Shown here one piece after another: positions 1-7,434 of a stretch of 52,701 nt of DNA (the first letter of the stretch is position 1; each line of letters opens with the position of its first letter). This stretch comes from Mesorhizobium mediterraneum. Its GTDB lineage: Bacteria; Pseudomonadota; Alphaproteobacteria; Rhizobiales; Rhizobiaceae. The DNA lies in contig NZ_NPKI01000032.1 in NCBI RefSeq assembly GCF_002284565.1, positions 326,720 through 379,420 of the forward strand, written 5' to 3'. The position numbers and the translations under genes are program-made. Below the pieces are notes generated by a model. The model saw only the letters and a list, made by a program, of their open reading frames with translations, was not told the DNA's origin and made no database searches.

Positions 1-43
1 AAATCCTCCGCTTCGCCCTGAATGACGAGGGATAGCCCAGCCT

Positions 44-451
44 TTAGGCCGGCAGGATGGCGCTCTCAAGTGTGGTGAGCTGGCTAAGGAACTGCTCGGC
101 CTTGGTACGGGTCTGATCGTCCTTGGCGTCGGCGGCGTCTTCCCTGGCTTCCTGGATCCGGCGGGCAAGGTCGGCGCGGTCGATGTCGCCGACGGCTACC
201 GCCGATTCTGCCAGCAACGTGCAGCCAGCCGGAACGATGTCGGCAAAGCCGCCGAACACGACGTAGCGTTCTTCGTTGCCGGCGGCGGTCTTCACCGTGA
301 CGACACCCGGCTTGATCGTGGTCATGACCGGCGCGTGATGCGCCATGACAGTCATTTCGCCTTCGGCGCCCGGAATGACGACGGATTCGACCTGCTCGGA
401 AACCAGCAGGCGCTCCGGCGAGACCAGTTCGAATTTGAAAGCTTCAGCCAT
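44..451 (-). CDS. atpC: F1 ATP synthase epsilon subunit
   Basis: Epsilon subunit of the F1 part of ATP synthase. It sits with gamma at the foot of the rotating stalk on the cytoplasmic face of the inner membrane and restrains ATP hydrolysis. The 135 residues fit the family: an N-terminal beta-sandwich with the conserved run GAEGEMTVMAHHAPVMTT (about residues 28-45), then a charged helical C-terminus. It is the last gene of atpHAGDC. F0 genes are absent from the window, as expected in alphaproteobacteria, where they form a separate operon. The ATG has no clear Shine-Dalgarno sequence; it lies just after a block of short tandem repeats, so translation may depend on the upstream gene or on RNA structure. 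Confidence 0.97.
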   Translation of the reverse strand: MAEAFKFELVSPERLLVSEQVESVVIPGAEGEMTVMAHHAPVMTTIKPGVVTVKTAAGNEERYVVFGGFADIVPAGCTLLAESAVAVGDIDRADLARRIQEAREDAADAKDDQTRTKAEQFLSQLTTLESAILPA

Positions 452-460
452 GTCAATTTA

Positions 461-553
461 GTGAGTAGGGAATAGTGAGTAGGGAGTAGGGAGAGGACAA
501 TTGTCCCGATCACCCGGCTGCTATTCACTACTGACTACTGACTACTCCCTATT
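461..553. repeat. Short tandem repeats in inverted orientation between atpD and atpC
   Basis: The 109-bp gap between atpD and atpC holds GTGAGTAGGGA-type units at 461-496 and the opposite-strand form (ACTACTG units ending in CTCCCTATT) at 521-553. The two halves are largely complementary, so the atp mRNA could form an imperfect hairpin here. Repeats of this look are scattered through rhizobial intergenic DNA (recalled, not searched). They replace the usual ribosome binding site region of atpC. Confidence 0.75.
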
Positions 554-560
554 GCCTTGA

Positions 561-2144
561 TTACGCCGCTTCAGCCGCCAGGCGCTGAGCCTTCTCGACC
601 GCTTCCTCGATGCCGCCGACCATGTAGAAGGCGGCCTCCGGCAGATGGTCGTAGTCGCCGTTGCAGAGGCCCTTGAAGCCCTTGATGGTGTCGGCGAGAT
701 CGACCAGCTTGCCCGGCGCGCCGGTGAACACTTCGGCGACGAAGAAGGGCTGCGACAGGAAGCGCTCGATCTTGCGGGCGCGGGCGACCGTCTGCTTGTC
801 CTCTTCCGACAGCTCGTCCATGCCCAGGATGGCGATGATGTCCTGCAGCGACTTGTAGCGCTGAAGGATCGACTGCACCTGACGGGCCACCTGGTAGTGC
901 TCTTCGCCGACGACCATCGGGTCGAGCATGCGCGAGGTCGAATCGAGCGGATCGACGGCCGGATAGATGCCCTTTTCCGAGATCGCGCGGTTGAGCACGG
1001 TCGTCGCGTCGAGGTGGGCGAAAGAGGTCGCCGGCGCCGGGTCGGTCAGATCGTCGGCCGGCACGTAGATCGCCTGCACGGAGGTGATCGAGCCCTTGGT
1101 CGTCGTCGTGATGCGTTCCTGCAGCGCGCCCATGTCGGTGGCCAGCGTCGGCTGGTAGCCCACGGCCGAAGGAATACGTCCGAGCAGCGCCGACACTTCC
1201 GAACCCGCTTGCGTGAAGCGGAAGATGTTGTCGACAAAGAACAGCACGTCCTGGCCCTGGTCGCGGAAATATTCGGCGACCGTCAGACCGGTCAGACCGA
1301 CGCGGGCGCGCGCGCCCGGCGGCTCGTTCATCTGGCCATAGACGAGCGCCGCTTTTGAGCCTTCGCCGCCGCCCTTCTTGTTGACGCCGGACTCGATGAA
1401 CTCATGGTAGAGGTCGTTTCCTTCGCGGGTGCGCTCACCGACGCCGGCGAACACCGAGAAGCCGCCATGCGCCTTGGCGACGTTGTTGATCAGTTCCTGG
1501 ATCAGCACCGTCTTGCCAACGCCGGCGCCGCCGAACAGGCCGATCTTGCCGCCGCGGGCATAAGGCGCAAGCAGGTCGAGAACCTTGATGCCGGTGACCA
1601 GGATCTGCGCTTCCGTCGACTGCTCGACATAGGTCGGGGCCGGCTGGTGGATGGAGCGCATCTCGATGCCGTCGACCGGGCCTGCCTCGTCGACCGGCTC
1701 GCCGATGACGTTGATGATGCGGCCGAGCATGCCCGGGCCGACCGGCACGGTGATCGGCGCGCCTGTGTCATAGACGTCCTGGCCGCGAACCAGACCTTCA
1801 GTCGAGTCCATGGCGATGCAGCGCACGGTGTTCTCGCCGAGATGCTGGGCCACCTCGAGCACGAGGCGATTGCCGACATTGGACGTTTCCAGCGCGTTCA
1901 GGATCGCCGGCAGATGTTCGCCGAACTGCACGTCGACAACGGCGCCGATGACCTGGCGAACCTTGCCGGCCAAGCCAGTCTTCTTGATGGCGACGGTCGG
2001 CGCCTTCGCCGCAACAGCCTTGGCGGGCGCGGCCGCCTTCTTGGCCGGAGCCGCCTTTGCTGCCGCTGCCGGAGCCTTTGCCGGTGCTGCCGCCTTCGCG
2101 GCGGTCTTCGGGGCCGCCTTCTGGGGGGTCGCTGCTTTCGCCAT
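561..2144 (-). CDS. atpD: F1 ATP synthase beta subunit with Ala/Lys/Pro-rich N-terminal extension
   Basis: Catalytic beta subunit of F1 ATP synthase. Walker A GGAGVGKT and the downstream run GERTREGNDLYHE are intact, as are the nucleotide-binding and C-terminal helical domains. I start it at the ATG at 2144, which has AAGGG about 7 bases upstream; a GTG 33 bases earlier is in frame but has no comparable site. That gives 527 residues against about 475-480 for most beta subunits. The excess is an N-terminal tail of about 55 residues made almost only of Ala, Lys and Pro, resembling a histone H1 tail. The ordinary beta fold begins near GLAGKVRQVIGAVVDV. Fourth gene of the operon. Confidence 0.97.
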   Translation of the reverse strand: MAKAATPQKAAPKTAAKAAAPAKAPAAAAKAAPAKKAAAPAKAVAAKAPTVAIKKTGLAGKVRQVIGAVVDVQFGEHLPAILNALETSNVGNRLVLEVAQHLGENTVRCIAMDSTEGLVRGQDVYDTGAPITVPVGPGMLGRIINVIGEPVDEAGPVDGIEMRSIHQPAPTYVEQSTEAQILVTGIKVLDLLAPYARGGKIGLFGGAGVGKTVLIQELINNVAKAHGGFSVFAGVGERTREGNDLYHEFIESGVNKKGGGEGSKAALVYGQMNEPPGARARVGLTGLTVAEYFRDQGQDVLFFVDNIFRFTQAGSEVSALLGRIPSAVGYQPTLATDMGALQERITTTTKGSITSVQAIYVPADDLTDPAPATSFAHLDATTVLNRAISEKGIYPAVDPLDSTSRMLDPMVVGEEHYQVARQVQSILQRYKSLQDIIAILGMDELSEEDKQTVARARKIERFLSQPFFVAEVFTGAPGKLVDLADTIKGFKGLCNGDYDHLPEAAFYMVGGIEEAVEKAQRLAAEAA

Positions 2145-2217
2145 CGTCTTTACCCTTTTCGTCTCTTTGTTTCTCACGCGATCCGCTTGAAGGTCACAGA
2201 CCTTCGTGGGAGCACGC

Positions 2218-3102
2218 CTAGAGCGCCTCGGCGCCCGAAATGATTTCGATCAATTCCTTGGTGATCTGCGCCTGCCGCTGGCGGTTGTAGGTGATCGACA
2301 ATTTGTTGATCATGTCGCCGGCGTTGCGTGTCGCATTATCCATGGCGCTCATCTTGGCACCCATCTCGCCGGCCGCATTTTCGAGCAGCGCACGGAAAAC
2401 CTGCACGGAGATGTTGCGCGGGATGAGGTCGGAGAGGATTTCGCCCGGCTCCGGCTCGTATTCATAGACGGCATTGCCGCCGTCCGTCGTCTCGGCGGCA
2501 GCCGAAGCCACACCTGCCGGGATGATCTGCTGGGTCGTCGGGACTTGGCTGATCACCGACTTGAACTGCGAATAGAACAGCGTGCAGATGTCGAAGCCGC
2601 CCTCGTTGAAGAGCTGGATGACTTTCTTGGCAATGGCATCGGCATTGACGAAGCCGAGCGTCTTCACTTCGCGCAGGTCTACGCGCTCGATGATCAGCTC
2701 CGCGTAGTCGCGGCGCAGGATGTCGAACCCTTTTTTGCCGACGCAGATGATCTTGACCTTTTTGCCGTTGGCCAGAAGCTTGCGGATGTGGTCGCGGGCG
2801 AAGCGTGCGATCTGCGAATTGAAGCCGCCGCACAGACCACGCTCGGCAGTGCAGACGACGAGCAGATGCACGTCGTCCTTGCCGGTGCCGGTCATCAGCG
2901 CCGGGGCCTCGCCGCCGCCGCCGATCGCCTGGGTGATGTTGGCCAGCACTGCGCCCATGCGCTCCGAATAGGGGCGCGCGGCCTCCGCCGCCTCTTGCGC
3001 GCGGCGCAGCTTCGCCGCGGCGACCATCTGCATCGCCTTGGTGATCTTCTGCGTCGCCTTGACCGAGGCGATACGGTTACGAAGGTCTTTTAATGAAGGC
3101 AT
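2218..3102 (-). CDS. atpG: F1 ATP synthase gamma subunit
   Basis: Gamma subunit, the central rotor shaft of F1. The 294 residues carry the two conserved ends: MPSLKDLRNRIASVKATQKI at the N-terminus, which with the C-terminal helix (ITYNRQRQAQITKELIEI) forms the coiled coil inside the alpha3beta3 ring. The central Rossmann-like part includes the typical TAERGLCGGFNSQI. The start has AGGTTTG upstream. It lies between atpA and atpD with short gaps of 33 and 73 bp, consistent with one transcript. Confidence 0.97.
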   Translation of the reverse strand: MPSLKDLRNRIASVKATQKITKAMQMVAAAKLRRAQEAAEAARPYSERMGAVLANITQAIGGGGEAPALMTGTGKDDVHLLVVCTAERGLCGGFNSQIARFARDHIRKLLANGKKVKIICVGKKGFDILRRDYAELIIERVDLREVKTLGFVNADAIAKKVIQLFNEGGFDICTLFYSQFKSVISQVPTTQQIIPAGVASAAAETTDGGNAVYEYEPEPGEILSDLIPRNISVQVFRALLENAAGEMGAKMSAMDNATRNAGDMINKLSITYNRQRQAQITKELIEIISGAEAL

Positions 3103-3135
3103 GCTTCAAACCTGATCCCGTCCGTCCGGCTTCGT

Positions 3136-4665
3136 TCAAGCGAAGGTCTTGGCGAAGGTGTCGATCTCCGCCTTCAGCTTGGCGCGTAGATCGTCCGACA
3201 GCGCCTTCTCCTTGCGGATACCGTCGAGCACCTCCTTGCCGGCCGAGCGCATGTGGCTGAGCAAGCCATGCTCGAACTTGCTGACCTGGTCGATCGCCAG
3301 CTTGTCGAGATAGCCGTTGACGCCGGCGAAGATCACCGCGACCTGTTCCTCGACCTTGAGCGGCGAGAATTGCGGCTGCTTCAGGAGTTCGGTCAGGCGC
3401 GCACCGCGGTTGAGCAGGCGCTGCGTGGCGGCGTCGAGGTCGGAGCCGAACTGAGCGAAGGCCGCCATTTCGCGGTACTGCGCGAGCTCGCCCTTGATCG
3501 AGCCGGCGACCTGCTTCATCGCCTTGATCTGCGCCGAGGAGCCGACGCGCGACACCGACAGGCCGACATTGACCGCCGGGCGGACGCCCTGGAAGAACAG
3601 ATTGGTTTCCAGGAAGATCTGGCCGTCGGTGATCGAGATGACGTTGGTCGGGATGTAGGCCGACACGTCGTTGGCCTGGGTCTCGATGATCGGCAACGCC
3701 GTCAGCGAACCGCCGCCATTGTCGTCATTGAGCTTGGCGGCCCGCTCCAGAAGACGCGAATGCAGATAGAAGACGTCGCCCGGATAGGCTTCGCGGCCAG
3801 GCGGGCGGCGCAGCAGCAGCGACATCTGGCGGTAAGCGACGGCCTGCTTCGACAGATCGTCATAGCTGATCAGCGCATGCATGCCGTTGTCGCGGAAATA
3901 CTCGCCCATCGTGCAGGCGGTGAACGGCGCCAGGAACTGCATCGGCGCCGGATCGGAAGCGGTGGCGGCGACGATGATCGAATAGTCGAGCGCGCCGCGC
4001 TCTTCGAGAACTTTCACGAACTGCGCGACGGTCGAGCGCTTCTGGCCGACGGCGACGTAGACGCAGTAGAGCTTTTCCTTCTCCGGCCCGTGATCGTGCA
4101 CCGATTTCTGGTTGAGCATCGTGTCGAGGATGATCGCGGTCTTGCCGGTCTGGCGATCGCCGATGACCAGCTCGCGCTGGCCGCGGCCGACCGGGATCAG
4201 CGCATCAATGGCCTTGAGGCCGGTCGACATCGGCTCGTTCACCGATTTGCGTGGAATGATGCCGGGCGCCTTGACGTCGACGCGCTTGCGCTCGGTCGCC
4301 TTGATCGGGCCCTTGCCGTCGATCGGGTTGCCGAGCGCGTCGACGACGCGGCCGAGCAGGCCCATGCCGACAGGCGTATCGACGATGGCGCCGGTGCGCT
4401 TGACGATGTCGCCTTCCTTGATGTCGCGGTCGGCGCCGAAGATGACGACGCCGACATTGTCGGCTTCGAGGTTGAGCGCCATGCCGCGGATGCCGCCAGG
4501 GAACTCGACCATCTCGCCGGCCTGGACATTGTCGAGGCCATAGACGCGGGCGATGCCGTCACCGACGGACAGAACCTGGCCGACTTCGGAGACCTCGGCC
4601 TCCTTGCCGAAATTCTTGATCTGGTCTTTCAGAATTGCGGAAATTTCCGCGGCGCGGATGTCCAT
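3136..4665 (-). CDS. atpA: F1 ATP synthase alpha subunit
   Basis: Alpha subunit of F1, carrying the non-catalytic nucleotide sites. At 509 residues it is full length: N-terminal beta-barrel, Walker A GDRQTGKT near residue 170, the family signature region around PAVNVGLSVSRVGSSAQ, and a helical C-terminus. Its ATG overlaps the atpH stop codon by one base (TGATG), which points to translational coupling. No unusual substitutions were noticed. Confidence 0.98.
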   Translation of the reverse strand: MDIRAAEISAILKDQIKNFGKEAEVSEVGQVLSVGDGIARVYGLDNVQAGEMVEFPGGIRGMALNLEADNVGVVIFGADRDIKEGDIVKRTGAIVDTPVGMGLLGRVVDALGNPIDGKGPIKATERKRVDVKAPGIIPRKSVNEPMSTGLKAIDALIPVGRGQRELVIGDRQTGKTAIILDTMLNQKSVHDHGPEKEKLYCVYVAVGQKRSTVAQFVKVLEERGALDYSIIVAATASDPAPMQFLAPFTACTMGEYFRDNGMHALISYDDLSKQAVAYRQMSLLLRRPPGREAYPGDVFYLHSRLLERAAKLNDDNGGGSLTALPIIETQANDVSAYIPTNVISITDGQIFLETNLFFQGVRPAVNVGLSVSRVGSSAQIKAMKQVAGSIKGELAQYREMAAFAQFGSDLDAATQRLLNRGARLTELLKQPQFSPLKVEEQVAVIFAGVNGYLDKLAIDQVSKFEHGLLSHMRSAGKEVLDGIRKEKALSDDLRAKLKAEIDTFAKTFA

Positions 4666-5225
4666 CAGCCGACCTCTTTCAGTGCAAGCTTGAGCGAATT
4701 GAGTTTGGTTTTGAGCGACGTATCGATCTGACGCGAGCCTATCTTGACCACCAGCCCGCCGAGCAGCGACGGATCGACGGTCACGGTGATCGCGACATCC
4801 TTGCCGGCAACGCTTTTCAGCGCCGCCTTCAGCTCGGTTTGCTGAGCCGCCGTCAGCGCATGCGCCGAGGTGACTTCAGCGGCGGTCTCGCCACGATGCT
4901 CGGCGGCGATCTGGCGGAAAGCCTTGATCATGCCAGGGATGGCGAACAGCCGGCGGTTCTGGGCGACGACGCGCAGGAAATTTCCGGTGAGGCCGGTGAT
5001 CCCTGCCTTGTCGGCGATCGCCGCAATGGCCCTGGCCTGGTCTTCGCTGGAGAACACCGGGCTATTGATCAGACGGGTGAGGTCGGCACTGCCTTCGAGC
5101 ATCGTCGCGAAACTGTTGAGGTCAGCCTCAACCTTAGCAACCGAGTTTGCCTGCAGCGCGAGCTCGAACAGCGAACCCGCATAGCGTTCTGCAACACCTG
5201 AGATTGGCGATGACGATTGGGCCAC
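4665..5225 (-). CDS. atpH: F1 ATP synthase delta subunit
   Basis: Delta subunit, the part of the peripheral stalk that ties the top of alpha3beta3 to the F0 b subunits. I start it at the GTG at 5225 (protein begins VAQSSSPISGVAERYAGSLF), giving 186 residues, the usual family length. The frame stays open upstream to 5315, but that stretch (basic, low similarity to the family) probably is leader. The C-terminus has the conserved DPSLLGGLVVKIGSRQIDTS. First gene of the operon; the promoter should lie just upstream. Confidence 0.95.
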   Translation of the reverse strand: MAQSSSPISGVAERYAGSLFELALQANSVAKVEADLNSFATMLEGSADLTRLINSPVFSSEDQARAIAAIADKAGITGLTGNFLRVVAQNRRLFAIPGMIKAFRQIAAEHRGETAAEVTSAHALTAAQQTELKAALKSVAGKDVAITVTVDPSLLGGLVVKIGSRQIDTSLKTKLNSLKLALKEVG

Positions 5226-5287
5226 GGACCGTCTTTTCTCTTGTCTGACAGGCCGCAGATTATTGGCGCGAGCGAGAACTCTGGCTA

Positions 5288-5316
5288 AATCTTTGACCTT
5301 ACTGCATTTTTCCAAG
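5288..5316 (-). promoter_or_regulatory. Possible promoter of the atp operon
   Basis: On the minus strand, CTTGGA (5316-5311) and AAGATT (5293-5288) are separated by 17 bases, about 60 bases before the atpH start. The match to the alphaproteobacterial consensus CTTGAC / CTATAT is only moderate, so this is a guess based on position and spacing. Confidence 0.25.
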
Positions 5317-5470
5317 CACGGAGGCGCGGCTTCCGCTATCCCCGGCCGAAAGTCGATTGCCGTCTAGCACAGGCATTTTAAGACCGCAATGCGTCGTCCT
5401 GCATGGTTTTAGGCACTATTGTCGCATCTGGCGGCCGAGCTCAACGACTGGCCCCGAATTAGCCTTTGAT

Positions 5471-5866
5471 TCAAGGCACAAAGCCGAAGGCGAAGGCAAG
5501 CGGCAGCGCCGCCAACACCAGTTCCACCACAATTGAAACCCAGTTGAAAGGCGTGTTGGCGCCATCCGACATCATCGACAGAAGCCGGCCGAAGGCGGTG
5601 AACAGCCAGGAAAAGCCAAGCGCCATGTAGAGCAGCGGCTGCGCCAGCAGAATGCAGCACAGGCTAACGCCGAGATAGAAGCCCGACATCCTGCCGCGCC
5701 CTTCGGCGATCGCCGCCGCCTTCTCGGGCTTGACCTGCAGCCGCAGGATGCGGAAGGCCAGCCCCGGCGCCAGGAACAGCAGCAGGCCGAACAGCAACGT
5801 CACGACAGCGCTCGACCACGCCAGCCACTCGCCCTGGCTCATCGGCCACGGAAACGCAAATTCCAT
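5471..5866 (-). CDS. Small four-helix membrane protein, possibly DUF4345-like
   Basis: Predicted inner-membrane protein of 131 residues. Hydrophobic segments lie at about 15-37, 60-82, 82-100 and 108-129, with a basic loop after the first (RILRLQVKPEKAAAIAEGRG). Size and layout resemble small DUF4345-type proteins, but this is from memory. The start at 5866 has a good site (GAGGGGACAAG then ATG); longer forms in the same frame start with a polar stretch and lack one. It stands alone between atpH and a racemase-family gene, so context says little. Function unknown. Confidence 0.8.
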   Translation of the reverse strand: MEFAFPWPMSQGEWLAWSSAVVTLLFGLLLFLAPGLAFRILRLQVKPEKAAAIAEGRGRMSGFYLGVSLCCILLAQPLLYMALGFSWLFTAFGRLLSMMSDGANTPFNWVSIVVELVLAALPLAFAFGFVP

Positions 5867-5962
5867 CTTGTCCCCTCGTAAATGGCTGCTTCGAAATTTC
5901 GGGCATTCTAGCGAAGGAAGAGACATGCGCCAGATGGGCGCCGGCAATTTGCGAAAAGCGCA

Positions 5963-6658
5963 TCAACCTAGCGCGAATTCGACCGCCGCCTCGGCATGGA
6001 TGCGCGTCGTATCGAACACAGGAATGTCGAAGTCCGGCTGGCCGATCAGCATGGTGATCTCGGTACACCCCATGATGACGCCGTCGATCTTTTCGTCGCG
6101 CCGCAGGCGAGCGATTTCATCAACGTAGGCCGCCTTTGATTCGGTACTGACGATGCCCTGGCAAAGTTCGTCGTAGATCACGCGATGAACCATATCCCGC
6201 CCGGCTTGATCAGGCACCACCGGTTGAAGTCCGTATTTGTCGGTGAGCCGGCCCTTGTAGAAATCCTGTTCCATGGTGAAGCGCGTCGCCAGCAGCGCCG
6301 GCCGCTTGACGCCGGCCTGGCTGATCGCAACGGCGGTGGCGTCGGCGATGTGGATGAGCGGTATCGACACCGCCGTCTGCACCGTGTCGGCCAGCTTGTG
6401 CATGGTGTTGGTGCAGATCAGCAGCCCTTCGGCGCCGGCTGCTTCCAGCTTGCGCGCGGCGTCGACCAGCCGAACGCCCGCCCCCTGCCAGTCGCCAGCG
6501 TGCTGCCGTTCGGCGATCTCGGCGAAGTCGAACGACCACAGCAGCAGTTTCGCCGAATGCAGCCCACCCAGCCGCTCGCGCACGATCTCGTTGAGCAGGC
6601 GGTAGTAGATCGCTGTCGATTCCCAGCTCATGCCGCCGATGAGGCCAAGGGTTTTCAT
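5963..6658 (-). CDS. Aspartate/glutamate racemase family protein
   Basis: Cytoplasmic protein of 231 residues in the Asp/Glu/hydantoin racemase superfamily. These cofactor-independent enzymes use two cysteines for proton transfer. Both are visible: ICTNTMHK (about residue 82) and MGCTEITML (about residue 194). The N-terminus MKTLGLIGGMSWESTAIYY is typical of the YgeA/RacX branch of broad-specificity amino acid racemases. Start at 6658 with AAGGAAC upstream; the longer open frame overlaps the divergent antitoxin gene. The exact substrate cannot be read from the sequence. Confidence 0.92.
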   Translation of the reverse strand: MKTLGLIGGMSWESTAIYYRLLNEIVRERLGGLHSAKLLLWSFDFAEIAERQHAGDWQGAGVRLVDAARKLEAAGAEGLLICTNTMHKLADTVQTAVSIPLIHIADATAVAISQAGVKRPALLATRFTMEQDFYKGRLTDKYGLQPVVPDQAGRDMVHRVIYDELCQGIVSTESKAAYVDEIARLRRDEKIDGVIMGCTEITMLIGQPDFDIPVFDTTRIHAEAAVEFALG

Positions 6659-6688
6659 GATGGGCTGTTCCTTTTCCTGTGCGATTCC

Positions 6689-6714
6689 TATATTGTGACC
6701 ACATGAGACCACAA
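6689..6714 (+). promoter_or_regulatory. Promoter/operator candidate of the first toxin-antitoxin pair
   Basis: A TATATT hexamer (6689-6694) runs into a 22-bp imperfect palindrome, TTGTG-N4-CATG-N4-CACAA (6694-6714 plus one base), which also contains GACCACA twice (6697-6703 and 6707-6713). It ends just before the ribosome binding site of the antitoxin. Phd/YefM antitoxins bind such palindromes in their own promoter, so autoregulation is likely. Confidence 0.5.
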
Positions 6715-6725
6715 GGAGTTCTCGC

Positions 6726-6971
6726 ATGAAGACAATGCAGCTACGAGAAGCGAAGGCGAGCCTTTCCGTGCTCGTGGCGGCGGCGGCGAATGGCGAGCCT
6801 ACTGTCATTACCAAGCACGGCAAGCCGACAGCCATGGTTGTACCGATCGATGAGGGACGGAAGCTCTATCCGCAAAACAGCCAAAAAGACTTCGTGGATT
6901 TCCTGCTTCAATACCCAGGTGGCATCGAGCTTGAGCGGAACGAATCGCCATCGCGGGAAGTCGAGTTTTGA
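6726..6971 (+). CDS. Phd/YefM-family antitoxin
   Basis: Antitoxin of 81 residues. The N-terminal half has the Phd/YefM DNA-binding fold signature: MKTMQLREAKASLSVLVAAA, then GEPTVITKHGKPTAMVVP. The C-terminal half (about 45-81) would wrap around the toxin. Ribosome binding site AAGGAG lies 8 bases upstream. The stop overlaps the start of the following PIN-domain toxin. Antitoxins of this family neutralise the partner and repress the operon. The pair is divergent from the racemase-family gene, whose start is only 67 bp away, so the two may share control. Confidence 0.92.
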   Translation: MKTMQLREAKASLSVLVAAAANGEPTVITKHGKPTAMVVPIDEGRKLYPQNSQKDFVDFLLQYPGGIELERNESPSREVEF

Positions 6972-7423
6972 GCGACTATCTGCTTGATACGTCTTTTCTC
7001 TCGGCCTTTGCACCTGGCCGCACTCCGATTCCTCAACATGTGCAGAAGTGGGTTGCTGAACAACGGGAGCGTGGCTCCTGGCATATGTCGTCGATCGTTA
7101 TTCTAGAGGTGGAAAGAGGCATCGCCAAACTGAAGCGGTCAGGCGGACATGCGAAGGTGGAACGCATCAGCCGCTGGTTCGAAAGTTTACTTGTCGAATT
7201 TGACCAGCGCATCCTCCCCGTCGATGTTGCAATCGCGCGAGAAGCCGGACGACTGGAAGACGCAACTATCGCACGAGGTGTCAGTCCGGGCTTGGCTGAT
7301 GTCTTGATCGCAGCGACTGCTCGTTTGAACGGCCTGTCTGTCTTGACAGCCAATGTCCGGCATTTCGCCATCCTCGATGTACCGTACCTGAACCCATTCG
7401 CTGAGGGCGGGCCAAGGGCTTAA
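6968..7423 (+). CDS. PIN-domain toxin (VapC-like ribonuclease)
   Basis: Toxin of 151 residues with a PIN domain, a magnesium-dependent ribonuclease fold that in VapC proteins cleaves tRNA or rRNA. Acidic residues are in place: LLDTSFLS (Asp near residue 7), VILEVERGI (Glu near 46), and LADVLIAATARLNGL (Asp near 115), followed by LTANVRHF. The start is a TTG (6968) overlapping the antitoxin stop by four bases (TTGA), with GGGAAG upstream, which implies coupled translation. Local GC looks lower than in neighbouring genes, which fits acquisition by transfer. Confidence 0.92.
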   Translation: MSDYLLDTSFLSAFAPGRTPIPQHVQKWVAEQRERGSWHMSSIVILEVERGIAKLKRSGGHAKVERISRWFESLLVEFDQRILPVDVAIAREAGRLEDATIARGVSPGLADVLIAATARLNGLSVLTANVRHFAILDVPYLNPFAEGGPRA

Positions 7424-7434
7424 TTCTTCGCCCA

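Noticed and set aside
461..553. Possible CRISPR-like array between atpD and atpC
   Set aside because: Units are only 7-11 bp, irregular, without spacers, and appear on both strands as an inverted pair.
2144..2177. GTG start giving a still longer AtpD
   Set aside because: The ATG at 2144 has AAGGG at proper spacing; the GTG has no comparable site.
2206..4731. Long plus-strand open frames opposite atpG and atpA
   Set aside because: They mirror well-supported genes, are rich in Arg/Asp/Leu as expected of antisense frames in GC-rich DNA, and have no ribosome binding sites or known domains.
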